In this document: positions 1-6,536 of the stretch, piece after piece | How the letters are laid out: the number at the start of each line of letters is the position of its first letter | How positions within the stretch are numbered: the first letter of the stretch is position 1 | Assembly: GCA_035550735.1 (NCBI GenBank) | Contig: DASZOM010000019.1 | Location: forward strand, 1 to 14,849 | DNA from: JANQRA01 sp035550735 | GTDB taxonomy: Bacteria; Actinomycetota; Acidimicrobiia; Spongiisociales; ZC4RG35 | Reading direction: 5' to 3' | Length of the DNA: 14,849 bases | Notes under the pieces: generated by a model | Databases searched by the model: none | Seen by the model: the letters and a program-made list of their open reading frames with translations, nothing else | What the model was told of the DNA's origin: nothing | Program-made: the position numbers and the translations under genes

Positions 1-916
1 GCTCATCGTCGAGAGCGGTCACCAGGCTCGATATCGCCACTTCGATCTGGTCGCGGGCGGGAACCGCCGTGGTCAGCTTCTGCAGCCACATCCCGGGCAA
101 TGCCAGGGCGGAGGCGAGACGCCCCTCGGGGCGCGTCCCCGACCAGCGCAGCACCTCGTATGCGAATCCTGCGATGAGGGGGATCCCGACGAGCCGGGAC
201 ACCACCAGGAAGACGACGCCGGGCTGGCCTAGGAACGTGAACAACACGATGGATCCGATGATGACGATGAGCAGGAAGCTGGTGCCGCATCGGGGATGCT
301 CCGGCGGGTAGCGCGACACCGAGTCGAGCGACAGTGGTTCGCCGGCCTCGTAGGCGTGTATCGACATGTGCTCGGCGCCGTGATACTCGAAGACGCGTGC
401 GATCTCCTTCGACCGCCCGATCAGCCAGATATAGCCGACGAACAAGGCGAGTCGGACAACCCCCTCGATGATGCTGAAGACCAGATCGGAGTCGTTGCTG
501 ACGGCCTCGGCGGCGAAGGCGGGCAGGAGGATGAACACACCGGCGAAGAAGGCGAAGGCGAAGGCCATCGTCCAGCCGATCTGGGCGCCGGTGAGCGGCT
601 TCTCCTCCTCTTCGGTCGCCACCTGGGCCGACCAGGACAGGGCTTTGAATCCGAGCGAGAGCGACTCACCAAGCACGAAGATGCCCCTCAGGAAGGGGAC
701 TCTCGCCCAGCGGTTGCGCTCGGAGAGCCGGGAGAGCTCGCTCCTGCGGGCGACGATGCCCCCCTCGGGCTGACGCACCGCGACCGCCCAGCCGGCGGGG
801 GCGCGCATCATCACACCCTCGATTACCGCCTGTCCCCCGACCGTGGTGGCCGGGTCGATCTGCCCTTTCGCCTCGGGGGCAGGAGACTCACTCCGAGTCA
901 GATTCGCCCTCTCCAT
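1..916 (-). CDS. DUF1385 family membrane protein (YqhQ-like), 3' end beyond the window
   Basis: An uninterrupted frame of 305 codons reads from ATG at 916 to the left edge without a stop. Residues 26-38 (VGGQAVIEGVMMR) are the N-terminal signature of the DUF1385/YqhQ family. An HGAEH motif (residues 179-183) and PPEHPRCGTSFL (204-215) are the conserved histidine/glutamate blocks thought to bind metal. Hydrophobic stretches at about 112-135, 145-167, 213-230 and 232-252 suggest an integral membrane protein. The ATG lies 29 nt inside rpmE, with no strong ribosome site, so translation is probably coupled; a start closer to VGGQAV is possible. Family proteins are about 300-320 aa, so nearly all of it is visible. 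It often sits beside rpmE and prfA, and prfA may follow off-window. The biochemical function is unknown. The open frame on the + strand at 296-940 is its antisense shadow. Confidence 0.88.
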   Translation of the reverse strand, partial: MERANLTRSESPAPEAKGQIDPATTVGGQAVIEGVMMRAPAGWAVAVRQPEGGIVARRSELSRLSERNRWARVPFLRGIFVLGESLSLGFKALSWSAQVATEEEEKPLTGAQIGWTMAFAFAFFAGVFILLPAFAAEAVSNDSDLVFSIIEGVVRLALFVGYIWLIGRSKEIARVFEYHGAEHMSIHAYEAGEPLSLDSVSRYPPEHPRCGTSFLLIVIIGSIVLFTFLGQPGVVFLVVSRLVGIPLIAGFAYEVLRWSGTRPEGRLASALALPGMWLQKLTTAVPARDQIEVAISSLVTALDDE

Positions 917-1145
917 CGGCGGCTTCGCCCGCCTTGGTGAAAGTGCTCTTGCCATAACGGCGCTGGAAACGCTCCACACGCCCACCGGCGTCGACCACCT
1001 TCTGCTTCCCGGTGAAGAACGGGTGGCACTCGTTGCACAACTCGATGTGCATGTCGCCCGGCTTGGTGCTGCGGGTCTCGAAGGTGTTGCCGCAGGAGCA
1101 GGTGACCCTGGTCGTGTCGTAGTTGGGATGGATGTCGGTCTTCAA
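888..1145 (-). CDS. rpmE: 50S ribosomal protein L31, zinc-binding form
   Basis: An 85-residue protein of the large ribosomal subunit. It begins MKTDIHPNY and contains CSCGN (C16, C18), the L31 block THxIELCxxCHPFFTGKQ-like (here MHIELCNECHPFF) with C37 and C40, and ends in an acidic Glu/Ser tail. The four cysteines make this the zinc-containing (C+) form, in contrast to zinc-independent paralogues used under zinc limitation. The start codon is TTG at 1145, supported by AGGAG ending 9 nt upstream and by the conserved MKxxIHP N-terminus. The gap to the rho stop is 17 nt, so the two are almost certainly cotranscribed; the 3' end overlaps the DUF1385 start. No zinc-responsive operator is evident in the short gap. 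Confidence 0.96.
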   Translation of the reverse strand: MKTDIHPNYDTTRVTCSCGNTFETRSTKPGDMHIELCNECHPFFTGKQKVVDAGGRVERFQRRYGKSTFTKAGEAADGEGESDSE

Positions 1146-1162
1146 GATTCGGATCTCCTGGC

Positions 1163-2590
1163 TCAGCCGCTGCTCTTCGCCACCTCGGCGAGGAACTCGG
1201 CGTTCGACTTGGTTGTCTTGAGACGGTCGATGAGCAGCTCCAGGGCGGCTCCCGGCTCGAGTGCCAGCAGCACTCTACGAAGCTTCCACACCTGGTTCAG
1301 CTCCGTCCTGTCGAACAGCAGCTCCTCCTTGCGTGTTCCCGACGCCTCGATGTCCACCGCCGGGTAGATCCGCTTGTCCGCAAGCTTGCGATCGAGTCTG
1401 AGCTCCATGTTGCCGGTGCCCTTGAACTCCTCGAAGATCACCTCGTCCATCTTCGACCCGGTCTCCACCAGGGCGGTGGCCATGATGGTGAGCGAACCGC
1501 CTTCCTCGATGTTCCGGGCGGCGCCGAAGAACCGCTTCGGGGGGTAGAGGGCCTGGGAGTCGACACCACCGGAGAGAATCCGTCCGGATGCCGGTGTCGC
1601 CAGGTTGTGGGCACGGGCGAGACGTGTGATCGAGTCGAGCACTATGACGACGTCGGTCCCCATCTCCACCAGCCTCTTGGCCCGCTCGATGGCGAGCTCC
1701 GAGACCTGGGTGTGCTCCTCGGCGGGACGGTCGAAGGTCGAGTAGATGACCTCGCCCTTGACCGAGCGCTGCATGTCGGTGACCTCTTCCGGTCGCTCGT
1801 CCACCAGGACGACCATGAGGTAGCACTCGGGGTTGTTGGTGGTGATCGACTGGGCGATCTCTTGCAGCACGGTGGTCTTGCCCGCCTTGGGCGGTGAGAC
1901 GATCAGCCCGCGCTGGCCCTTGCCGATGGGAGCGATGAGGTCGATGATCCTGGTGAGGATGTTGTTCGACTTGCCCTCCACCTCGAGACGGAGTCGCTGG
2001 TCGGGGAATAGCGGGGTCAGGCTCTCAAACTTGGGACGGTTGGAAGCCTCGTCGGGATCCATGCCGTTGACGCTGCTGATCCGGACCACCGCGGGGAACT
2101 TCTCCTTGGAGCGGGGCGGGCGAATCGGGCCGGACACGATGTCGCCCTTGCGGAGGCGGAACTTCCTGACCTGGTTGGCCGAGACGTAGACGTCCTTGTC
2201 TCCCGACTTGTAGCCGGTGACCCTGAGGAACCCGTAGCCCTCGGGGAGGATGTCGAGTATGCCCTCGCGTACCTCGAGCTGGTCTTCTGGGATGCGCTCT
2301 TCGTTCTCACGACGACGTCTGTTGCGCTGACGATTGCCGCCACCGCCACGTTCCTCGTCGAATCCGCGGCCGCCGTCCTCCTCGTCGAAGGGGCGCTCGG
2401 TCCGTTCCGTGCGAGGCATCGCCCGTGGAAGGTCGACGTCCTCGGTTGGCGACTCGACGACCCCTCCGGCGTCCATGAGCGCAGCGATCAGCTTGGATTT
2501 CTGCAACCCATCGGTCTCGATGCCTGCGGCTTCGGCGACCTCTCTCAGTTCATCGATTGATTTGCTCTGGAGTTGAGCTCGTGTCGTCAT
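1163..2590 (-). CDS. rho: Transcription termination factor Rho
   Basis: A 475-residue hexameric RNA-dependent ATPase/helicase that releases RNA polymerase. It has a helical Rho N-terminal domain (about 4-41), then an acidic/arginine-glycine-rich insert (about 65-99, with RNRRRR) typical of actinobacterial Rho. The cold-shock-like RNA-binding domain (about 103-175) contains GYGFLR. The ATPase core carries Walker A SPPKAGKTT (232-240), Walker B VVIVLDS (314-320), and the Q/R-loop region with SGGVDSQALYPPKRFFGAARN (340-360). The start is ATG at 2590, with AAGGA 5 nt upstream. Length is normal for a high-GC actinobacterial Rho. It lies downstream of thrC and upstream of rpmE, but a candidate promoter of its own sits just after the thrC stop. 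Confidence 0.98.
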   Translation of the reverse strand: MTTRAQLQSKSIDELREVAEAAGIETDGLQKSKLIAALMDAGGVVESPTEDVDLPRAMPRTERTERPFDEEDGGRGFDEERGGGGNRQRNRRRRENEERIPEDQLEVREGILDILPEGYGFLRVTGYKSGDKDVYVSANQVRKFRLRKGDIVSGPIRPPRSKEKFPAVVRISSVNGMDPDEASNRPKFESLTPLFPDQRLRLEVEGKSNNILTRIIDLIAPIGKGQRGLIVSPPKAGKTTVLQEIAQSITTNNPECYLMVVLVDERPEEVTDMQRSVKGEVIYSTFDRPAEEHTQVSELAIERAKRLVEMGTDVVIVLDSITRLARAHNLATPASGRILSGGVDSQALYPPKRFFGAARNIEEGGSLTIMATALVETGSKMDEVIFEEFKGTGNMELRLDRKLADKRIYPAVDIEASGTRKEELLFDRTELNQVWKLRRVLLALEPGAALELLIDRLKTTKSNAEFLAEVAKSSG

Positions 2591-2757
2591 TGGATCCTTC
2601 GCGATTCATCCCCTGGCGGGGAACTTCGGATCGGGGGTTTCCCATGGCACGTCATGCAGGAAGGACCCTTGCCGGGTGCGATGGGAGTGCGGCACGTCCG
2701 GTGCCTGCCAAGCACATGGTAGTCGCTAGCCGTTGTTGCGCAAAGCAACCCCGTTAC
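2591..2757 (-). promoter_or_regulatory. rho promoter and long 5' leader
   Basis: This gap between the thrC stop and the rho ATG holds a candidate sigma70-type promoter on the minus strand. The -10 box TACCAT is at 2721-2716, with TTGCGC at 2743-2738 as -35 and a 16-bp spacer. Transcription would start near 2709, giving a leader of about 119 nt before the rho ribosome site. The leader is C-rich in places and contains no coding frame I can support. Rho is commonly autoregulated through its leader in other bacteria; that it happens here is inference. Confidence 0.4.
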
Positions 2758-3948
2758 TCATCGGACGAGAGCGTCGAGCGCTGTAGCCACCGGGTCGATG
2801 GTGGTGAACCGCTCCTCGCGTGTGTCCAGGGGATGGAACCAAGACGGAGGTGGAACGCGGTCGTCGAACTTGGCGGGATGTGCGGTGGCCACCACCAGTT
2901 GGGGCAGATCGGTCCTGGTCTCGGCGCCGACACGCCAGGCGATCGCAGTGTGCGGGTCGAGCCGGTATCGGTGGAGCCGTTCGACCTCCGAGATGGTCTC
3001 CAGGATCCCGGCATCGTCCACCCACCCTGCCGAGAACTCCCCGGCGGGCTCGACTCCGAGCCTCTCCAGGTTTGATGGCACCTGGATGTCCATGGCCGGT
3101 GCCAGTGTCGGGACGACCACGCCGGTCTTTGCATCACCGTCGGCAACGAGGTCTGCGAGGTACCGGTTGGCGTTGGTGGCGATGGTGATCCTCTCGATGG
3201 GCGCTCCCATCTGCTTGGCCAGCCAGCACGAATAGACGTGACCGAAGTTTCCCGTCGGGACGACGACGTCGTATCGGCCCGCCATCCGGCCCGCAGCGTG
3301 GACGTGAAACCCGGTCTGGGCGGCGATACGGGCCCAGTTGATCGAATTGACGGCCAACAGGCCAGGACGGGTGGCGAACGCCTCCTTCACCAGCCGCTGA
3401 CAGTCGTCGAACGTCCCCTGCACCGCGACCGCGTGCACGTTGGCCCCGGCCAGCGTGGTCATCTGCCGTCGTTGGAAGTCGGAGACCCGACCCTCGGGGT
3501 AGAGGACGAAGATCTCAAGGTTGTCGTGGCCGAGACACGCCTCCATCGCCGCCGAGCCGGTGTCACCGCTGGTCGCCCCGAGGATGACGCCGCGGTCCAC
3601 GGCGCGTGACAGGAGGCGGACCAGTACCTGGAGGGCGTGGTCCTTGAATGACAGTGTCGGGCCCCAGAACAGCTCGAGAATGTGACGATCGCCAACCGGG
3701 ACGATCGGCGCCACCGCATCGTGGTGGAACTCGCCGGCAGCCTGGTCGACCAGTTCCCGGTTATCAGCTGCGCCGAAGAGCTCGAGGACCGATGACACCG
3801 CCTCGGCGTACGACCAGCGCTCCCATCCCGAGGGCAGGCTCGGGATCGCCTCGGGCACGTACAGCCCACCATCGGGAGCCAGGCCACCGAGAAGCGCTCC
3901 GGTGAAATCAACGGACGGCGATCCACGGCGGGTCGAGACGTAGCGCAC
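2758..3948 (-). CDS. thrC: Threonine synthase (THR4/E. coli-like type)
   Basis: A 396-residue PLP enzyme converting O-phosphohomoserine to threonine. The N-terminus MRYVSTRRGSPSVDFTGALL with GLAPDGGLYVPE (22-33) matches the class whose PLP lysine lies in GPTLSFKD (K102). SGDTGSAA (127-134) forms the phosphate-binding loop, and GTFDDCQ follows further on. The start chosen is GTG at 3948, because it matches the family N-terminus; in-frame sequence further upstream runs antisense through the preceding gene. There is no convincing ribosome site. It starts 20 nt after the stop of the carboxymuconolactone-decarboxylase-like gene, suggesting cotranscription. The usual hom and thrB neighbours are not in view. 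Length fits the shorter members of this class. Confidence 0.95.
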   Translation of the reverse strand: MRYVSTRRGSPSVDFTGALLGGLAPDGGLYVPEAIPSLPSGWERWSYAEAVSSVLELFGAADNRELVDQAAGEFHHDAVAPIVPVGDRHILELFWGPTLSFKDHALQVLVRLLSRAVDRGVILGATSGDTGSAAMEACLGHDNLEIFVLYPEGRVSDFQRRQMTTLAGANVHAVAVQGTFDDCQRLVKEAFATRPGLLAVNSINWARIAAQTGFHVHAAGRMAGRYDVVVPTGNFGHVYSCWLAKQMGAPIERITIATNANRYLADLVADGDAKTGVVVPTLAPAMDIQVPSNLERLGVEPAGEFSAGWVDDAGILETISEVERLHRYRLDPHTAIAWRVGAETRTDLPQLVVATAHPAKFDDRVPPPSWFHPLDTREERFTTIDPVATALDALVR

Positions 3949-3968
3949 GAGAGGATCTTGACCCGTGA

Positions 3969-4565
3969 CTAGGCGGAATGCACGGCGATCGGCCGACCCA
4001 CGGTCAGGGTCTCCGCCAGGCCGCCGAGCTCCTCGGCGAACCGGGCGTCGGCCAGCGTCCCGGTGGCGTCGAGCACCTTGGAGAAGAAGCAACGCGCCGC
4101 CGCGGTGGCGACCACGTCGAAGATCTCTGCGTCGTCGAGCCCGAGCGACCGTAGCCGCCCGATGTCGGCCTCGGTGACCGAGACGGCGGACCTGGCCACC
4201 TTGGCGGCGAACTCCACGATCGCCCGCTCCTCTTCGCCCAACCGGTCCAAGGTGCCCTGCTCCGCCATCGAGCGGAGCTCCTCGTCCGGGGAGCCCAGCT
4301 CGAGCAGCTTCTCGGCATGTGCGAGGGAGCAATACGTCGATCGCAGGGCCAACGCCGCCCCCATCGTGGCCAGCTCGTAGCGACGCGGGTCCATGTTGCT
4401 GCGGATGCTGCCGATCAGGCGCGACCAGGTCTTGTACACGCCAGGACGCTGGCTGAATGCCTTCGTGTAATTGGGAAGATGGCCCATCACCTCGACGGTG
4501 CGGTCGTAGATCTCGGCGACCTCGCCGGTCGCATCCGACTCGGGGACGGTGGCGATGAAGCTCAC
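3969..4565 (-). CDS. Carboxymuconolactone decarboxylase / AhpD-fold protein
   Basis: A 198-residue protein starting MSFIATVPESDATGEVAEIYD, the usual N-terminus of peroxidase-related AhpD-fold proteins, then HLPNYTKAFSQRPGVYKTWSRL. The active-site segment is YELATMGAALALRSTYCSLAH: E64, C79 and H83 are present, but the first cysteine of the normal CxxC pair is Ser76. It therefore keeps the peroxidatic-type Cys/His but cannot form the CxxC disulfide. The start is GTG at 4565. A longer frame reaching 4736 runs antisense through tRNA-Arg and is rejected. No ribosome site precedes the GTG; instead the stop of a 10-codon mini-frame overlaps it (GTGA). It leads the thrC unit, but no link to threonine synthesis is evident. 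The substrate is unknown. Confidence 0.85.
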   Translation of the reverse strand: MSFIATVPESDATGEVAEIYDRTVEVMGHLPNYTKAFSQRPGVYKTWSRLIGSIRSNMDPRRYELATMGAALALRSTYCSLAHAEKLLELGSPDEELRSMAEQGTLDRLGEEERAIVEFAAKVARSAVSVTEADIGRLRSLGLDDAEIFDVVATAAARCFFSKVLDATGTLADARFAEELGGLAETLTVGRPIAVHSA

Positions 4566-4594
4566 AGCCGGCGCGCTGTTGGTCGGTCGCTCAT
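4562..4594 (-). CDS. Candidate leaderless 10-codon leader peptide (MSDRPTARRL)
   Basis: On the minus strand ATG at 4594 lies exactly 6 nt after TAGCCT (4606-4601), the spacing seen for other apparent leaderless starts in this window. The frame encodes MSDRPTARRL and stops with a TGA that overlaps the GTG start of the AhpD-fold gene (GTGA). The peptide has three Arg and one Thr. It could be a coupling frame that delivers ribosomes to the downstream GTG, which lacks a ribosome site. A frame this short can occur by chance. Confidence 0.35.
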   Translation of the reverse strand: MSDRPTARRL

Positions 4595-4606
4595 GCCGTG
4601 AGGCTA
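4595..4606 (-). promoter_or_regulatory. Candidate -10 box (TAGCCT) for the leftward AhpD-fold/thrC unit
   Basis: TAGCCT at 4606-4601 fits the actinobacterial TANNNT pattern and is followed after 6 nt by ATG. No clear -35 is seen, which is common for leaderless promoters. Confidence 0.35.
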
Positions 4607-4614
4607 TCAGCGCG

Positions 4615-4645
4615 TTGGTTGGTTTTCCCCTGCGACGCGTACCAT
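4615..4645 (+). promoter_or_regulatory. Candidate tRNA-Arg promoter
   Basis: TACCAT at 4640-4645 lies 10 nt upstream of the tRNA 5' end and would start transcription within a few nt of it. Two overlapping TTGGTT hexamers (4615-4620 and 4619-4624) give spacers of 19 or 15 bp, neither ideal. The weak spacing is the reason for low confidence. Confidence 0.35.
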
Positions 4646-4655
4646 TGCAGACGTT

Positions 4656-4727
<72 letters not shown>

Positions 4728-4871
4728 CGACGCCATGAGGCGCCGCCCCCGTAGCTCAGGGGCCCTATCGATGGCTCTTCGCCCGACGGCTCATCGCATA
4801 GCGCCGGCCTCCGGAGCCGGGTGCGCAGGTTCGAATCCTGCCGGGGGCACGACGCCATGAGGCGCCGCCCC
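4728..4871 (+). repeat. Second unit of a tandem duplication of tRNA-Arg and its 3' flank
   Basis: The tRNA-Arg plus the next 22 nt occurs twice: 4656-4749 and 4745-4871. The flanks 4728-4749 and 4850-4871 are identical and then diverge. The copies join at a shared GCCCC (4745-4749): the 5' end of the tRNA and the fifth-sixth codons of the downstream gene both contain it. This suggests duplication by microhomology between tRNA and gene. Both flanks include the sequence ATGAGGCGCC. Confidence 0.9.
4745..4849 (+). pseudogene. Interrupted second copy of tRNA-Arg(CCG) with a 35-nt D-loop insertion
   Basis: This copy matches the intact tRNA from the acceptor 5' strand through the D-loop GGGG (4745-4762), then carries 35 extra nt (4763-4797), then matches from ATA to the discriminator base (4849). 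Two bases (GA) of the 3' D-stem are lost, leaving GC, so the normal D-stem cannot form. The insert is self-complementary: CTAT and CGATG (4765-4773) pair with CATCG and ATAG (4792-4801) around one bulged C. Anticodon arm, T-arm and acceptor are intact. It is most likely a pseudogene. An expanded D-arm or spliced-out intron is possible but not supported by any known bacterial class. Confidence 0.85.
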
Positions 4872-5081
4872 GGCCTGGAGGCCCTCATCTCGGATCCCAA
4901 AGGTTTCGCCTACAAAGTCCGCAAGAGTGGAGAGGTCGTCATCACCCATCACGGAAGACAGGCGGCGGTGCTGCGTGGCAACCAGGCCGCCTCCTTCCTC
5001 GCCAAGGTCATCAATGAGGATGCCCAGGCGCTGATGGCCCGGGCCACCGGCAATTACAAGCGGGGCAACGAGCGCCGCTAG
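4857..5081 (+). CDS. Small Phd/YefM-like protein, orphan antitoxin-type fold
   Basis: A 74-residue basic protein. The core KVRKSGEVVITHHGRQAAVLRG (residues 20-41) resembles the Phd/YefM antitoxin pattern, in which a 'geeviITrhGkpvAvL' strand-turn-strand follows a short helix. The C-terminus ALMARATGNYKRGNERR is basic. The start chosen is ATG at 4857, 7 nt after the end of the interrupted tRNA copy; a longer frame from 4821 lies inside the tRNA and is rejected. No ribosome site is recognisable, so it may be translated from a processed tRNA-mRNA transcript. The stop TAG shares the CTAG palindrome with the stop of the convergent ASCH gene. No toxin gene is adjacent, so a toxin-antitoxin role is not shown; DNA binding is inferred from similarity only. 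Confidence 0.62.
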   Translation: MRRRPGLEALISDPKGFAYKVRKSGEVVITHHGRQAAVLRGNQAASFLAKVINEDAQALMARATGNYKRGNERR

Positions 5082-5662
5082 CCCGCCGACTCGAGTCTCT
5101 CCAGCAGGGCCCAACCTCGTGGTGACAACTCGTATCCCGGCGAGTGGCTGATGGTCAGGCCGAGCTCTTTGAGCCTGCGGACGTCGTTCTTGAACACCAT
5201 CTTCTCCAGGCCGAGACGATCAGCGAGGTCCTGGGCACGGACGTGGGGGTTGTCGGCGAGCAGCCGCAGCGTCTCCCGGGTCCACGGACCGCGCTTCGAG
5301 AGCCTGTCGAGACGGTCGAGACGGGCCACCAGCCCGGCAACGGCTTCGCCTTCCAGGGTCGAGTCCTCACGAAGCGCCACTCTCGGGTCCGGCTCGATCC
5401 CGCCCAGACGCACCCGGTAGACATCGCCCTCCGGCTTCGCCCGCAGCATCGAGAGAAGCTCCTGGACGCCTACGCCGGCCCGACGGGCCTCCTCGGGGCC
5501 GATCGAGTCGATGTCGACCTTCTCCACGGCCACGATCCTGACCAGCCCGAGCCGGGTTCGCAGGGTGCCGCCGGCCTTCACCGTGGGCCGCTTCCAGCGT
5601 CGAAAGGCCAGGTCGACCTCGCCGGTGCCGATCTTCTCCAATACCGCACGTCGCAGAAGCAT
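5078..5662 (-). CDS. ASCH domain protein with C-terminal winged-helix region
   Basis: A 194-residue protein. Residues 1-100 have the ASCH (PUA-like) pattern: LLRRAVLEKIGTGEVDLAFRRWKRP near the start, a TRLGLVRIVAVEKVD strand segment, EARRAGV, and VYRVRLGGIEPDPR. Residues about 105-192 look like a winged helix: TRETLRLLADNPHVRAQDLADRLG, then a VRRLKELGL recognition-type helix and GYELSPRGWALLE. ASCH domains are thought to bind RNA or modified nucleotides; the partner here is unknown. It is divergent from Ku, with 61 nt between starts. A TAGGGT box (5677-5672) lies 9 nt before the ATG. The stop overlaps that of the Phd-like gene by 4 nt. No catalytic assignment is possible. Confidence 0.75.
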   Translation of the reverse strand: MLLRRAVLEKIGTGEVDLAFRRWKRPTVKAGGTLRTRLGLVRIVAVEKVDIDSIGPEEARRAGVGVQELLSMLRAKPEGDVYRVRLGGIEPDPRVALREDSTLEGEAVAGLVARLDRLDRLSKRGPWTRETLRLLADNPHVRAQDLADRLGLEKMVFKNDVRRLKELGLTISHSPGYELSPRGWALLERLESAG

Positions 5663-5723
5663 CGCCAGCCGACCCTATCGCCACCCTTCGATACTGTCGG
5701 TGCACCGGCGTAGAGTTGTCCAC
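5663..5723. promoter_or_regulatory. Divergent promoter region, ASCH gene / Ku
   Basis: On the + strand TAGAGT (5711-5716) ends 7 nt before the Ku ATG, fitting a leaderless promoter. On the minus strand TAGGGT (5677-5672) ends 9 nt before the ASCH ATG. No ribosome site is visible on either side. No operator palindrome was recognised. Confidence 0.45.
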
Positions 5724-6512
5724 ATGGCTAGAGCCATCTGGAAAGGCGCGATCAATTTCGGGCTGGTGACCATCCCCGTGGGGATGTACACCGCCACGGA
5801 CAACAAGACACCCAAGTTCAAGCAACTCCGCAAAACCGACCACTCCCCTATCCGCTACAAGCGGGTTGCCGAGGCCGACGGAGAGGAAGTCGCCTGGGAG
5901 GACATCGTCAAGGGCTACGAGTTCGACAAGGACCGCTATGTCGTCTTCACCGACGAGGAGCTGGCGGCGGCCCATCCCGACGGGGACAAACTGGTCGACG
6001 TGATCCAGTTCGTCGACGAGGACGAGATCGACCCGATGATGTACCAGAAGGCGTACTACCTGGCGCCGGAGAAGACCGGCGTCAAGGCCTACCGGATCCT
6101 CAGGGACGCTCTCGAGGAGAAGGGTCGTGTCGGCATCGCCAAGGTGTCGATTCGGGAGAAGCAGCAGCTCGCCACCCTCCGGGTGAAGGACGAAATCATC
6201 GTGATGGAGACCATGTTCTGGCCCGATGAGATCAGGGAGGCGGACTTCGAGGAGCTCGACACCAAGGTCGAGGTACGGCCGGAGGAGGTCGAGATGGCAG
6301 GGACCATCATCGACAACCTCACCAAGCCCTTCGCCGGCTCCGAGTTCGTCGACCAGACCAGGGAGGCAGTCGAGGAGCTCGCCGCCAAGAAGGTGGCCGG
6401 TGAGGAGATCGTCGCACCAGCCTCTCCGGAGCCGACCAAGGTCGTCGACCTGCTCGAAGCGCTCAAGGCCTCTGTGGAGGCGACCAAGGGCAAGCAGGCC
6501 AAGGCCGGCTGA
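5724..6512 (+). CDS. ku: Non-homologous end joining protein Ku
   Basis: A 262-residue homodimeric ring protein that binds double-strand DNA ends and recruits the ligase. It opens with MARAIWKGAINFGLVTIPVGMYTA, the signature start of bacterial Ku, and contains YKRV, the VxWEDIVKGYEFDKDRYV block, EIDPMMYQKAYYLAPEK, and LATLRVKDEIIVMETMFWPDEIR. The C-terminal tail after about residue 240 is lysine-rich (EATKGKQAKAG), short compared with Ku proteins that carry long basic tails. The ATG start matches the family; upstream in-frame sequence is antisense to the ASCH gene. Its partner in this neighbourhood is the ATP-dependent ligase at 7391-8329. No LigD polymerase or phosphoesterase domain is in view. 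Confidence 0.97.
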   Translation: MARAIWKGAINFGLVTIPVGMYTATDNKTPKFKQLRKTDHSPIRYKRVAEADGEEVAWEDIVKGYEFDKDRYVVFTDEELAAAHPDGDKLVDVIQFVDEDEIDPMMYQKAYYLAPEKTGVKAYRILRDALEEKGRVGIAKVSIREKQQLATLRVKDEIIVMETMFWPDEIREADFEELDTKVEVRPEEVEMAGTIIDNLTKPFAGSEFVDQTREAVEELAAKKVAGEEIVAPASPEPTKVVDLLEALKASVEATKGKQAKAG

Positions 6513-6524
6513 GCCCGCCCCATT

Positions 6525-6536
6525 TAGAGTCGGCGA
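6525..6536 (+). promoter_or_regulatory. Candidate leaderless -10 box (TAGAGT) for the ROK kinase
   Basis: TAGAGT at 6525-6530 ends 6 nt before the GTG start, in the 24-nt gap after Ku. The same hexamer precedes Ku. The ROK gene could therefore be transcribed on its own as well as by read-through from Ku. Confidence 0.45.

Noticed and set aside
3949..4332. Long upstream extension of threonine synthase
   Set aside because: It would be read out of frame across the AhpD-fold gene. The conserved thrC N-terminus begins at GTG 3948.
4763..4797. A group I or archaeal-type tRNA intron in the second tRNA-Arg
   Set aside because: At 35 nt it is far too short for a group I intron, it lies in the D-loop rather than the anticodon loop, and two D-stem bases are lost, so simple removal would not restore the tRNA.
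4857..5662. A toxin-antitoxin pair formed by the Phd-like gene and the ASCH gene
   Set aside because: The two genes are convergent, not in one operon, and the ASCH-winged-helix protein does not resemble the Doc, YoeB or PIN toxins that pair with Phd/YefM.
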